NCBI GenBank assembly: GCA_963771305.1
Contig: CAVYTS010000034.1
Location: 488,710-552,709, forward strand
Source: CAJCIT01 sp963771305
Lineage (GTDB): Bacteria; Acidobacteriota; Terriglobia; Bryobacterales; Bryobacteraceae
Direction of reading: 5' to 3'
DNA length: 64,000 nucleotides
In this document: one piece after another, positions 28,883-38,001 of the stretch
Layout of the letters: each line of letters starts with the position of its first letter
Numbering within the stretch: the stretch's first letter is position 1
Notes under the pieces: model-generated
What the model saw: the letters and a program-made list of their open reading frames with translations, nothing else
Database searches by the model: none
Told to the model about the DNA's origin: nothing
Made by a program: the position numbers and the translations under genes

Positions 28883-31015
28883 TCACTCATAGTGCCTGGC
28901 ATTATCATCTGATTGATTTTCAACGAACAAGTCAGATTGAGTTTCCGTGCGACCCCCTCGCAGAACGAGCTTGCCTGTCCGTTGAAGCTGATCGAGGATG
29001 CTGCGAACCGGCTCGGCATCCAGATCTGAGCGCCGAATCTCCCAGGGCGCACGGGCAGTGACTTGCTCGCGGTTCAACAGGCCTGCTTCCACCAGGCGTT
29101 CGATGGAACGATGACTCACTCCGCACAGCCGCGCGGCTTCATTCAAGCTCACTGTCTCAGGATCAGGCTGCGCACGCCTCTGACCCGCTATGGAGTGGTT
29201 CTTGCGCGCGGTGGCTACACGGTTCTGATCCCATCGCTTCCCTTTTCCAGTGCAATATCCAAGTCGATTTAATACCGAGGCAATTTGGTCATCGCCGTAG
29301 CGAACGGCCATCCGACGAATGATCTCCAAGGCCTCCATGGGGGTCGCTGTCTCGGTCGCTGAACGAGGCCGATCCATCTCCAGTTGAGTGTGCACACCGC
29401 CCTTCCAATGAATGGTGAAGTGCAGAGTTTTCTTCGCGGGATCTGAACGCGCGATGATCTCTTCGATAACTGTGCGGAAGACCATCTTCTTTAGTGTTGG
29501 TGGGCAGTGGTCGCCATGCCAGACTTCGGCGAAGCGCTCGCCCATCGAAACAATGCTGGTTTCCTCTTCCGGAGAGAGTGAAGAACGCATTTCTGCAAGA
29601 CAGCCAAGCTGCTGCCGAACTATGTCAATCTCTTCCAGCTTCTCGTTCCATCGGCGTTCCAATTCAGCAGCCGCCAAACGGTTTCTAGCATCCACCACGT
29701 CATATTGTTCAAAGGCTCGCTTCGCCTCGTACTCCAGTTGCTCAAGTTTGCTCGACAGAGCAGCGCCTTGTGCTGCTTCCCCGGAGCGGAGCTCCTCTAT
29801 GGCCTTCAGACTGGCTTCTACGCCAAGCGGAGAGATCACCGTTAATAGCTCTTCACTCAATCGGCGATCGACCATTGCGCCACCAAAACCGATGCAGTAC
29901 TGGCCGCCGTCATCATAGTCTCCTTTGCATAGATAACGCGCGTTAGTTCCTGTGCCGCCCCAATACCGCACATGAAGTTTGCGGCCACAATGGCCGCAGC
30001 GCAATAGCCCGACGAGCAAGCCCTGACCAGCGCGGATCGCCGACATCGATTCATCAGCCTCCCCAGTAACGGAGTTGCGGCGCGTCATACGTTGGTTTTC
30101 TTCGTACGTAGCCCAGTCAATATATCCCACATGGTGGCCGGGAATGAAGACCCGACAGTCCTGCGGCCGTCGGTTCGCCGCCTGACGCTTCTTGAGCAGG
30201 CCGTTAATCAGCAGTGTCTCCGTAGGGCGCCTTCCCCAAACATAGGCCCCAGCGTAAAAAGGATTGCGCAGAATGTCCGCGACTAGGCTCTGCGAGGGAA
30301 TCTTCCAGACGAGCTGCGTTCCCCGGATTGGGTTCGCGGGTAACTCCACATCGTGATCGCGGAACCAATGGAATGTTTGCCGCACGCTCCATACTTCACG
30401 AAACTTTGTGAATACCAGTCCTATGGCTTCGCGAACTCGCCGATCCGGATGCAATACAACCTTACCGGTGCCATCTCTCGCGTATCCAACCGGAAGCCTC
30501 TTGAACAGCTCACCACGGCGCGCTTTGGACTCTTGCCCAGCTTGTAAACGTTGTCGCAGAACTTTCAACTCCACCACGCTCAGCGTTCCCTTGATACCCA
30601 GCACGAGCTGATCGTCCAGATAACTCAAATCATAAACCTGTTGCTCATCTCCGATCAGCGTTCCGAAAATCTGACAGACTTCAACCAGCCGGCACCAATC
30701 CTTGTCGGTGCGTGACAATCGCGAAACTTCACGACTGACAACAATACCCACTTCGCCCAAGGCCACCGAGCTGAGCACGCGCTCAAATCCTTCCCGGGAC
30801 GCGGAGCCCATCGCTGCACTGCAACCGAGATCGCTATTGATGACCTCGATCTCCTGCCAACCTAGGCCTCGTATCCGCTCAGCCATCTCATACTGAAGAC
30901 GCTGGCTTTCGATGTTCTGCCGGACCTGCCTATCACTGGATTGCCGCAGATACACGATTGCCTTACGAGCCAAGTGTTCTGGCTTGATCTTGGGACTGTA
31001 TAGAAGCTCGCTCAT
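28883..31015 (-). CDS. Large serine recombinase
   Basis: 710 residues. The catalytic Ser region is VYLRQSSDRQVRQNIESQR, followed by VVSREVSRLSRTDKDW, the recombinase domain (LGIKGTLSVVELKVLRQRL), a zinc ribbon (LRCGHCGRKLHVRY), a coiled coil and a C-terminal HTH (VSLNEAARLCGVSHRSIERLVEAGLL). Its stop is 6 bp from the element end, the same geometry as the recombinase at 12215, to which it is clearly related. Probably catalyses insertion at 2-3 bp cores. Confidence 0.94.
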   Translation of the reverse strand: MSELLYSPKIKPEHLARKAIVYLRQSSDRQVRQNIESQRLQYEMAERIRGLGWQEIEVINSDLGCSAAMGSASREGFERVLSSVALGEVGIVVSREVSRLSRTDKDWCRLVEVCQIFGTLIGDEQQVYDLSYLDDQLVLGIKGTLSVVELKVLRQRLQAGQESKARRGELFKRLPVGYARDGTGKVVLHPDRRVREAIGLVFTKFREVWSVRQTFHWFRDHDVELPANPIRGTQLVWKIPSQSLVADILRNPFYAGAYVWGRRPTETLLINGLLKKRQAANRRPQDCRVFIPGHHVGYIDWATYEENQRMTRRNSVTGEADESMSAIRAGQGLLVGLLRCGHCGRKLHVRYWGGTGTNARYLCKGDYDDGGQYCIGFGGAMVDRRLSEELLTVISPLGVEASLKAIEELRSGEAAQGAALSSKLEQLEYEAKRAFEQYDVVDARNRLAAAELERRWNEKLEEIDIVRQQLGCLAEMRSSLSPEEETSIVSMGERFAEVWHGDHCPPTLKKMVFRTVIEEIIARSDPAKKTLHFTIHWKGGVHTQLEMDRPRSATETATPMEALEIIRRMAVRYGDDQIASVLNRLGYCTGKGKRWDQNRVATARKNHSIAGQRRAQPDPETVSLNEAARLCGVSHRSIERLVEAGLLNREQVTARAPWEIRRSDLDAEPVRSILDQLQRTGKLVLRGGRTETQSDLFVENQSDDNARHYE

Positions 31016-31175
31016 CTGTCCTCCTTCCTTCCACTTGAAAAACTGTCACCAGAATGCGCGCCATGAGATCGACCAGTTCGGCTCTTCCCGTGACCTCGAT
31101 GGGCACGAGTTCCTCTTCTGTTCGGGCCAGGCGTAACAGTTGCAGTTGCACCATGAGGGTCTCCCTTGCATCCAT
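30963..31175 (-). CDS. Small accessory protein overlapping the recombinase start
   Basis: 70 residues from ATG 31175: MDARETLMVQLQLLRLARTE, then EELVPIEVTGRAELVDLMARILV. It overlaps the first 53 bases of the recombinase in a different frame, which suggests coupled translation. Helical and acidic/leucine-rich. I do not recognise the family; a partner or regulator of the recombinase is inferred from position. Confidence 0.5.
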   Translation of the reverse strand: MDARETLMVQLQLLRLARTEEELVPIEVTGRAELVDLMARILVTVFQVEGRRTDERASIQSQDQARTLGS

Positions 31176-31401
31176 CGTCAGACGTTTGCAGAAGGGCAAC
31201 GTCATTTTCTTCGGCAGTCCGTTGCCTCAACAACGAGGCGAGACCTAGAAGCGATTCCCTGCTTAGGTAGGCTTGCGTGCTGATCTTGGAGTGGGCGGCT
31301 TCCGGCGAAAGCATCCATACTGGAATCTTCAGTCGTTTGCCGACTGCATCGATAACCGACACGGCGCCGTCTCCCCGTTTGGGTCTACGGAGAACTCGCA
31401 A
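31176..31401 (-). CDS. Hypothetical protein upstream of the serine recombinase
   Basis: The frame starting at 31401 (MRVLRRPKRGDGAVSVIDA, then VGKRLKIPVWMLSPEAAHSK) has plausible coding character for about 70 residues and then runs on, open, over the next small gene. Its real end may be reached by a frameshift. A DNA-binding or DUF-type accessory is possible. Confidence 0.35.
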
Positions 31402-31486
31402 GCTATATCCATGAAGCGGATGAAACGGATAGAAAACCCGAACGTGCGTCGCGTCCGCACTCGGGGTATTGTGCGTGACGATGGCA

Positions 31487-32207
31487 TCATCCCCACGTTC
31501 ACTGTGTCGTGGCCGCTGGCGGCTTGTCTCGCGATCACGCGCACTGGGTGCGCCCCCGAAATGACCGCTTCTTTCTACCGGTAGGGGTTCTCAGCGAAGT
31601 CTTCCGCGGCAAGTTTCTCGAAGCGCTCCAGCAGGCTCACGCTTCCGGACAACTCCAGTTTCACGGCCTGCTTCGCGGCCTGGCTCAGCCCAGGCTGTTC
31701 CGGAGTTTGATCCGTCAGCTTTACGCGCCGCGCTGGGTGGTCTACTGCAAACCGCCTTTCGGTGGACCCGAGCAGGTACTTCGTTACCTCGGCGCCTACA
31801 CTCATCGCGTTGCGATTTCCAACCACCGTCTCGTTTCCTTCGTTGAGGACCAGGTGACGTTCCGCTGGCGCGACTCCGCTCACAAAAACAAGAAGCGATT
31901 CCTGACTCTGCCTGTCGACGAATTCTTGCGTCGCTTTTTACTGCATGTGCTGCCGCGTGGCTTCGTCCGAATCCGCCACTTCGGTTTCCTCGCCAGCCGT
32001 CGTCGTGGGGTACTGGTTCCTCTTTGTAAGCACCTGCTTCCGGCCGGTTCACCCGTGACGCCGCCCGCATCAACTCACTCTGATTCCCCAGGCCAGTCGG
32101 CGCCGTTCTGGACCTGTCCGCTGTGCGGTGGTCCTATGGTTGTGATCGAGCGACTTACCGCCGTCCAGATCAAGCTCCGTTCTCCGCCGGAAGCCCAGGT
32201 CGCCTGA
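31487..32207 (+). pseudogene. IS91-family transposase, C-terminal part (copy B)
   Basis: Resumes with HPHVHC-type coding after the CA core and carries the Y2 motif YLGAYTHRVAISNHRL to the normal stop. It cannot be made as one protein with the 5' part unless the nested element excises. Confidence 0.92.
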
Positions 32208-32491
32208 GATGCCGAAGCGTATTCATCGCCGAGCGTCCAACACTTCGGCAAGAGGTCGCTACTGCTGCGCTTGCAACATCGCAGTTCTCCAGTGGGCCCG
32301 CTTTCTGCCCGCCTCTCTGGCATCCTCCCACCGATCCTTTGCCTCATTACAACCACGATCTACACCCGTGAGCCCACTTCTATCCCAACGTGCTGCCTTC
32401 CGATGTCCCCTCCCACAGCCCCACGCACGGCCGCCGTCGAATCAAAATGCATAGCAGCTTCCTGCCAATCCGGAGAGGCTTCCTTCATCGC

Positions 32492-32574
32492 ACCGTATCG
32501 AAACCACCGCGGCCACGCCTTTGCGTTGCGCTCCAGCCGATCCCTTTACGTGGCCGCGGCGCTTCCGATACGGT
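32492..32574. repeat. Long terminal hairpin of IS91-like unit B
   Basis: The same 83 bp inverted structure as in copy A, ending 14 bp before the element terminus. Confidence 0.7.
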
Positions 32575-32807
32575 CCTAAGCATTATCGCTAGCCAACTGT
32601 TGCACTCAGACGGCCCAAGTGCTTTCAACGCCAGCGACTGACAGTTCTCATGAGAGAGGCCATTCGAGAGGACAGACGCTAACCGGATTTGCGGGGACTG
32701 ATCCTATCGAATGACGATACACCATGAGATTCTTTTGCAAAGTCGATACCGCTGTTGGGCGGTCGCCAGGTTGCTCAGGTATTCACCGAAGCGAGAGGGC
32801 TCGGAAC

Positions 32808-33359
32808 ATGAATCCTCCCTTTGATGAGAAATGCTTGGAAGCTTTGGGTGAACATGATCCTTCGGCGGAGGAGCGCCTGGTTTGCGCCTTTGCGGAGCCC
32901 GTCAATTGCGCTTTGAGGAGTCGGTTGCGGCGCTCGCAAACGGTGGAGGACGCGACCCAAGAGACGCTTTATCGCGTTTTAAAGTACTTTCGGCAGGGTA
33001 AGACACTAAAATCTCCGCAAAGCCTCTTTGCATTCGTCAGCTCTGTCTCAACTAACGTCTCGCTTGAGTTGATACGGCTCGATAGTCGCTGCAAGCAATT
33101 AGACGAAAATACGGTTGATCCGGCTGATCATCGAGCAAATCCTGAACGCGTCATGTTAGAGAATGGTACAAAGAGGATAATTCATAGCATTTTAGGTAAG
33201 CTGCCGAAAAACGATCAGCGAGTGCTGCGGAGCGTGTTCCTCGAGGAAGCGGATAAGGACGAACTATGTCGCGAGCTACACACGAACCGCAACCATCTGC
33301 GCGTGGTACTCCATCGAGCGCGGAGGCGCTTCAAGGTCATCGCACGGAACGCCTGGTAA
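32808..33359 (+). CDS. ECF-type RNA polymerase sigma factor
   Basis: 183 residues from ATG 32808. Region 2 is visible (EERLVCAFAEPVNCALRSRLRRSQTVEDATQETLYRVLKYF) and region 4 forms the C-terminal HTH (LGKLPKNDQRVLRSVFLEE...LHTNRNHLRVVLHRARRRF). No anti-sigma gene follows. The only neighbours are a gene-free 330 bp and a convergent protease gene. It may be cargo of the element. Confidence 0.85.
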   Translation: MNPPFDEKCLEALGEHDPSAEERLVCAFAEPVNCALRSRLRRSQTVEDATQETLYRVLKYFRQGKTLKSPQSLFAFVSSVSTNVSLELIRLDSRCKQLDENTVDPADHRANPERVMLENGTKRIIHSILGKLPKNDQRVLRSVFLEEADKDELCRELHTNRNHLRVVLHRARRRFKVIARNAW

Positions 33360-33689
33360 TGCCGGATTCTCGCGTGCCATCCGGACGAAGTGCGAGTGTG
33401 GCACCGCTGTTGCGGAGCGACGGGCAACGCGGCCGGCAGCCTTCGTGGGGTGGAAATCGTCGACCTGCGAAATTGGGAATTTTCAAACGGCCTTCACAAT
33501 ATTGCGGTCGGGTTCGATGGTTGAGGGCGATCGGACTTGGAAGGTGTTCCCGACGTTGGCTATCGATCCGGGGCTGACGGCGGTCTCACGCGGAATTCAA
33601 TTACTCCACGGCGCAACCGTGCCAGCCCCTGGCCGAGGTAAGGTCCGGAGCAGTGAAGGAGTACTCCCACTACTCCCGATTTCAACCTA
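33360..33689. other. Gene-free stretch between sigma factor and protease
   Basis: No frame with a recognisable motif. Nothing further seen. Confidence 0.4.
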
Positions 33690-34856
33690 TTATGAACACG
33701 CAGCCGGCGTTGCAGCACACGCGGAGGTAATGAGCGACTGGATGTTGCCGCTGGTGAACGGGGCTGCCCCTTGCTCCTTGGGCGCGTTCGATGTGTAGCC
33801 CCAACTGGTCACTCCGATCACAACATTGCTTTGGGGAAAACTGCCGTTGGTTTCACCGGTCAACGCGGCAGGTAATCCAAAGTTGGCGACCCACGGACCG
33901 CCGCTGGACCCCCCATTCATGTTCGAACCAATGACGGTGTTATTAGAGTTACTTGAACTGATATACCCATACGAGTCATTACGCTCCATAAGGGCCGCAC
34001 TATTCAGGCCGGCAGGGTAGCCGAGTTGCGTGATCTGAGTAATGCCGCCCGAAGTGAAACCTCCGCCATACCAGTACCCGAACCATCCCGTAGAGGTCCC
34101 CGCGTAGGCGCCCGACTGTTGTTTTAGTATCAGAACCGCAACGTCATCAGGACAAACAACGCCATATACGGCGCAACCGTCCGTTCCGTTGTAGTAGGCG
34201 GTTAGCACCCACGCTTGTTTCACCGTCCATGTGCCGTACGGGGCGTTGCCGTTCTTGTAGGCTGGCACGAACTGCCATCCGCTGTAGAACTGGCTTTGTC
34301 CATAATTTGCGACGCAGTGTGCCGCGGTAACCACGATGCCCCGCGCGATGAGAGATGCTGAGCATATAAAGCTGGAGCCGTTGATGTTAAAGAACAGCTT
34401 TCCCGCTGCGCGATAAGGGTAATTCTGGTTGGTGCCTAGTGAGAACAGGTCGGCTCTTACGGTGGTGAAAGGGTGATTGTTGGTCCCCCAATCCTCTGAC
34501 GATACTCCGCTGTCAGCGGCTGCAGGCGTGCCCAGGAAGACTGGGCTCTCGATTCCGGTACCCACGGCGCCAGGCGAATGTCCAGAAGGGCCTTGCGCTG
34601 GTGGGGTTAACAAAGACTGTATCAGCGCCTGCGTGGGGTCCATTGCCGAGGGGTTGATGGGCATTGGCATCGGTTTGGCGTTCACAAAATCCGTGGCGCC
34701 CCCCTGGTCTTGTACGTTGAGGACGGTCAGGCCATTCGCATGGGTTACTTGGGCAATAGCCAGTCCCCCGCTTAAGCATCCGAAGACCGCGAAAGCCAGC
34801 ATTGCCCTCAATGGCCTGCTGTGCGTTGTAAATAGAACGAGAGTTGATTTCAACAT
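33690..34856 (-). CDS. Secreted trypsin-like serine protease
   Basis: 388 residues with a signal peptide (MLAFAVFGCLSGGLAIAQ). Catalytic triad: His in VTAAHCVANYG, Asp in CPDDVAVLIL, Ser in GGSSGGPWVANFG. The S1 fold is complete, preceded by a propeptide-like region of about 120 residues that could keep the enzyme inactive until export. Likely an extracellular endopeptidase. The specificity cannot be read from the sequence. Confidence 0.9.
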   Translation of the reverse strand: MLKSTLVLFTTHSRPLRAMLAFAVFGCLSGGLAIAQVTHANGLTVLNVQDQGGATDFVNAKPMPMPINPSAMDPTQALIQSLLTPPAQGPSGHSPGAVGTGIESPVFLGTPAAADSGVSSEDWGTNNHPFTTVRADLFSLGTNQNYPYRAAGKLFFNINGSSFICSASLIARGIVVTAAHCVANYGQSQFYSGWQFVPAYKNGNAPYGTWTVKQAWVLTAYYNGTDGCAVYGVVCPDDVAVLILKQQSGAYAGTSTGWFGYWYGGGFTSGGITQITQLGYPAGLNSAALMERNDSYGYISSSNSNNTVIGSNMNGGSSGGPWVANFGLPAALTGETNGSFPQSNVVIGVTSWGYTSNAPKEQGAAPFTSGNIQSLITSACAATPAACS

Positions 34857-35229
34857 TAGGGTTCTTCTCCTTTCCGTTCCTAAAAGCTCTCTTCAGCCAG
34901 GGCTTTTTCACCTTGACTGCGACAGTGCTTCAGTTGATGTTCCACCCCCGATCGACCTCTTGGGATGGGTGCATCCGGAACGGTTGAATGAGAGTGACTT
35001 AATTCGGCCTAGCGTTGCGGGAGTAAACTAAGTACGAGTACTGGTACTTTAGTTCTACTTTTAACGCTGACCGGGCTCAGCTCTTCCGGCGGTTCCCAAT
35101 CGTAGTCCGCCGAGTCACTTCCGATCAAGACTAAAGGCTCAGCGTCTGTTATCCGATTCATGGTCGGCATCGACGCACCGGAAGCCAGAGCTTGCAGTTT
35201 AGTTTAGGAGACAGCCCGATATCTGGTGA
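34857..35229. other. Protease upstream region with a GTAC-rich palindrome
   Basis: No gene. At 35026-35054 AACTAAGTAC and GTACTTTAGTT form a near-perfect inverted repeat enclosing a third GTAC (GTACGAGTACTGGTAC), a possible regulator site. It is about 170 bp upstream of the protease start. Confidence 0.4.
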
Positions 35230-35342
35230 TGAACGAAGCCGCGAGCGCGGCAGACGCTTCGCGTTGCTAAGAACGGGGGGGCGGTTCGTAATAAAGCAGC
35301 AGCTGGCTGGCTGGACTATCGTAGGTCACGAGGAGAGTCCCC

Positions 35343-36236
35343 GTGACCCATCTACGAAAAGCGATGCTGGAGGAACTCCAGCGTCGGAATTTGTCTGCGA
35401 TTACCACTCGTATTTACCTCCATTCCGTTGAGGAGTTCGCTCAATACTTCAAGACTCCTCCCGACAGGTTAGGCCTGGAGCACATCCGACAGTACCAAGC
35501 CCATCTGTTCACCGATCGCAAACTGGAGGCCGTCAGCGTCGCTCAGCAACTATCCGCCCTACGGTTCTTTTTTCTCAAGATTCTCAAGCGCCCGTGGCAG
35601 GCTGACGACATGCCGGTTCCCAAACGGCCGATTCGCCTGCCCGAAGTCCTCTCGCGGAAAGAAGTCGAACGTCTAATCCAATCCGCCGCCAGCCCCCTGC
35701 ATCGAATCTGGCTGCTCGTCCTCTATGCCACCGGCATCCGTCGCGAAGAATTAGTTCAGTTGAAGGTCAGCGACATTGACAGCGAGCGCATGTTGATCCG
35801 CATTCGTCAGGGCAAGGGGAAGAAGGATCGCAACGTCATGCTCAGCCCGAGGCTACTACAGGAACTTCGCAACTACTGGCGCGCGGCGAACCCCAAGCCG
35901 GAAACTTACCTGTTCCCCAGTAAAGGCACTCATCCCAACGGCGATGTCCCCATAACATCCAAAAGCGTATGGGATGCCGTGCAGCAAGCAGGCGTGCGCG
36001 CGGGACTGGATAAGAGCGTCCACCCGCATACCCTGAGGCACTGCTTTGCAACCCATCTGCTCGAATCCGGCGCCGACTTACGTACCATTCAACTCCTGCT
36101 GGGCCACGCCGATCTGAGGACGACTAGCCGTTACCTGCACCTGTCGGAGCGGCATCTCAAAGCCACTCGAAGCCCGCTCGACTCGCTTACCCTGGCGGCG
36201 GCCCCGAACCTGAAAAACGGTTCCCGAAAGAAGTGA
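35343..36236 (+). CDS. Tyrosine recombinase of IS91-like unit (copy C)
   Basis: 297 residues, XerC/D-like, with complete catalytic set (Arg in ATGIRREE, HTLRHC, GHADL, Tyr in SRYLHL). The stop TGA directly precedes the transposase ATG. Protein identical to copy B. Confidence 0.94.
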   Translation: MTHLRKAMLEELQRRNLSAITTRIYLHSVEEFAQYFKTPPDRLGLEHIRQYQAHLFTDRKLEAVSVAQQLSALRFFFLKILKRPWQADDMPVPKRPIRLPEVLSRKEVERLIQSAASPLHRIWLLVLYATGIRREELVQLKVSDIDSERMLIRIRQGKGKKDRNVMLSPRLLQELRNYWRAANPKPETYLFPSKGTHPNGDVPITSKSVWDAVQQAGVRAGLDKSVHPHTLRHCFATHLLESGADLRTIQLLLGHADLRTTSRYLHLSERHLKATRSPLDSLTLAAAPNLKNGSRKK

Positions 36237-37430
36237 ATGAAGGGGCCACTCCTGGAGTTGGCCGATATCATAACCGCCGCCGGCCACCGATTCATAGACC
36301 GGCCTCCCGCGTGGTTCACCTGGATGCATCTTAAAGTCCTGGTAGCCATCGAGCAGTGCCGCACCGCCGCGATGGGCGGTCATCTGGATCAGTGCTCCGG
36401 CTGTGGTCATCGCGCCATCTCCTATAACTCTTGTCGCAACCGGCACTGCCCGAAGTGCCAAAGCCAGACGCGCGACCGCTGGCTGACCGCCCGGCGCGCC
36501 GAACTGCTCGCTACGCCCTACGCTCATGTCGTGTTTACGCTGCCCCACCAATTGGCGCCTCTGGCCTTGCAAAATAAAGAAGTGATCTACGGGCTGCTTT
36601 TCCGCTGCAGCGCCCAGACCTTGATCGAAATTGCCGCGGACCCGAAGCATCTCGGCGCCGAGATCGGCTTCTTCAGCGTCCTCCACACCTGGAATCAGAA
36701 GCTGCAGCATCATCCCCACGTTCACTGTGTCGTGGCCGCTGGCGGCTTGTCTCGCGATCACGCGCACTGGGTGCGCCCCCGAAATGACCGCTTCTTTCTA
36801 CCGGTAGGGGTTCTCAGCGAAGTCTTCCGCGGCAAGTTTCTCGAAGCGCTCCAGCAGGCTCACGCTTCCGGACAACTCCAGTTTCACGGCCTGCTTCGCG
36901 GCCTGGCTCAGCCCAGGCTGTTCCGGAGTTTGATCCGTCAGCTTTACGCGCCGCGCTGGGTGGTCTACTGCAAACCGCCTTTCGGTGGACCCGAGCAGGT
37001 ACTTCGTTACCTCGGCGCCTACACTCATCGCGTTGCGATTTCCAACCACCGTCTCGTTTCCTTCGTTGAGGACCAGGTGACGTTCCGCTGGCGCGACTCC
37101 GCTCACAAAAACAAGAAGCGATTCCTGACTCTGCCTGTCGACGAATTCTTGCGTCGCTTTTTACTGCATGTGCTGCCGCGTGGCTTCGTCCGAATCCGCC
37201 ACTTCGGTTTCCTCGCCAGCCGTCGTCGTGGGGTACTGGTTCCTCTTTGTAAGCACCTGCTTCCGGCCGGTTCACCCGTGACGCCGCCCGCATCAACTCA
37301 CTCTGATTCCCCAGGCCAGTCGGCGCCGTTCTGGACCTGTCCGCTGTGCGGTGGTCCTATGGTTGTGATCGAGCGACTTACCGCCGTCCAGATCAAGCTC
37401 CGTTCTTCGCCGGAAGCCCAGGTCGCCTGA
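36237..37430 (+). CDS. IS91-family HUH transposase (copy C)
   Basis: 397 residues, intact, with zinc fingers, HHPHVHC (HUH) and the two-Tyr motif YLGAYTHRV. One residue (SSPEA instead of SPPEA) separates it from copy A. It is probably the source of mobility for all three copies. Confidence 0.95.
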   Translation: MKGPLLELADIITAAGHRFIDRPPAWFTWMHLKVLVAIEQCRTAAMGGHLDQCSGCGHRAISYNSCRNRHCPKCQSQTRDRWLTARRAELLATPYAHVVFTLPHQLAPLALQNKEVIYGLLFRCSAQTLIEIAADPKHLGAEIGFFSVLHTWNQKLQHHPHVHCVVAAGGLSRDHAHWVRPRNDRFFLPVGVLSEVFRGKFLEALQQAHASGQLQFHGLLRGLAQPRLFRSLIRQLYAPRWVVYCKPPFGGPEQVLRYLGAYTHRVAISNHRLVSFVEDQVTFRWRDSAHKNKKRFLTLPVDEFLRRFLLHVLPRGFVRIRHFGFLASRRRGVLVPLCKHLLPAGSPVTPPASTHSDSPGQSAPFWTCPLCGGPMVVIERLTAVQIKLRSSPEAQVA

Positions 37431-37714
37431 GATGCCGAAGCGTATTCATCGCCGAGCGTCCAACACTTCGGCAAGAGGTCGCTACTGCTGCGCTTGCAAC
37501 ATCGCAGTTCTCCAGTGGGCCCGCTTTCTGCCCGCCTCTCTGGCATCCTCCCACCGATCCTTTGCCTCATTACAACCACGATCTACACCCGTGAGCCCAC
37601 TTCTATCCCAACGTGCTGCCTTCCGATGTCCCCTCCCACAGCCCCACGCACGGCCGCCGTCGAATCAAAATGCATAGCAGCTTCCTGCCAATCCGGAGAG
37701 GCTTCCTTCATCGC

Positions 37715-37797
37715 ACCGTATCGAAACCACCGCGGCCACGCCTTTGCGTTGCGCTCCAGCCGATCCCTTTACGTGGCCGCGGCGCTTCCGATACGGT
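37715..37797. repeat. Long terminal hairpin of IS91-like unit C
   Basis: ACCGTATCG...CCGCGGCCACG pairs with CGTGGCCGCGG...CGATACGGT across 83 bp, ending 14 bp before the unit end. Confidence 0.7.
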
Positions 37798-38001
37798 CCT
37801 AAGCATTATCGGTAGCTTGGGCCGCCCGGCACTGGGTTCACCCGGCTAAACTGAACGCAGTCATCCCACGATCGGACACCCTTTTCGCGCCGAGTCGCCC
37901 GCTCCTCGTTTGCCGTCAATGATCTAGGCGCGGAGATCAGACTGCAACCTACCTTCGGTTGCCAGCGATCCACGTTTTCGCCAGTCCCGTCTGAAAAACG
38001 A

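Larger units (their letters stand above)
28877..31486 (-). mobile_element. Serine-recombinase element nested in IS copy B
   Basis: Copy C reads GCAGCATCATCC where copy B has GCAGCA at the left and GGCATCATCC at the right, so the crossover falls within GCA (minimal core CA). There is no longer target duplication. It contains a 710-residue serine recombinase, a small overlapping gene and a second short ORF, all on the minus strand. Confidence 0.88.
27397..32588 (+). mobile_element. IS91-like unit, copy B, with nested insertion
   Basis: The same termini as copies A and C (TGAACGAAGCC... to ...CATTATCG), plus orientation. The transposase is interrupted by a 2610 bp serine-recombinase element at 28877-31486. 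Without it the unit would be 2582 bp, identical in length to copy C. It lies 742 bp from copy A in opposite orientation, leaving AbiE remnants between two inverted copies. Confidence 0.9.
35230..37811 (+). mobile_element. IS91-like unit, copy C (intact)
   Basis: 2582 bp, from TGAACGAAGCCGCGAGCG to CATTATCG, both genes intact. A GCCGCG-AG-CGCGGC hairpin marks the left end and an 83 bp hairpin lies near the right end. It is nearly identical to copies A and B, which indicates recent movement. Confidence 0.92.
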
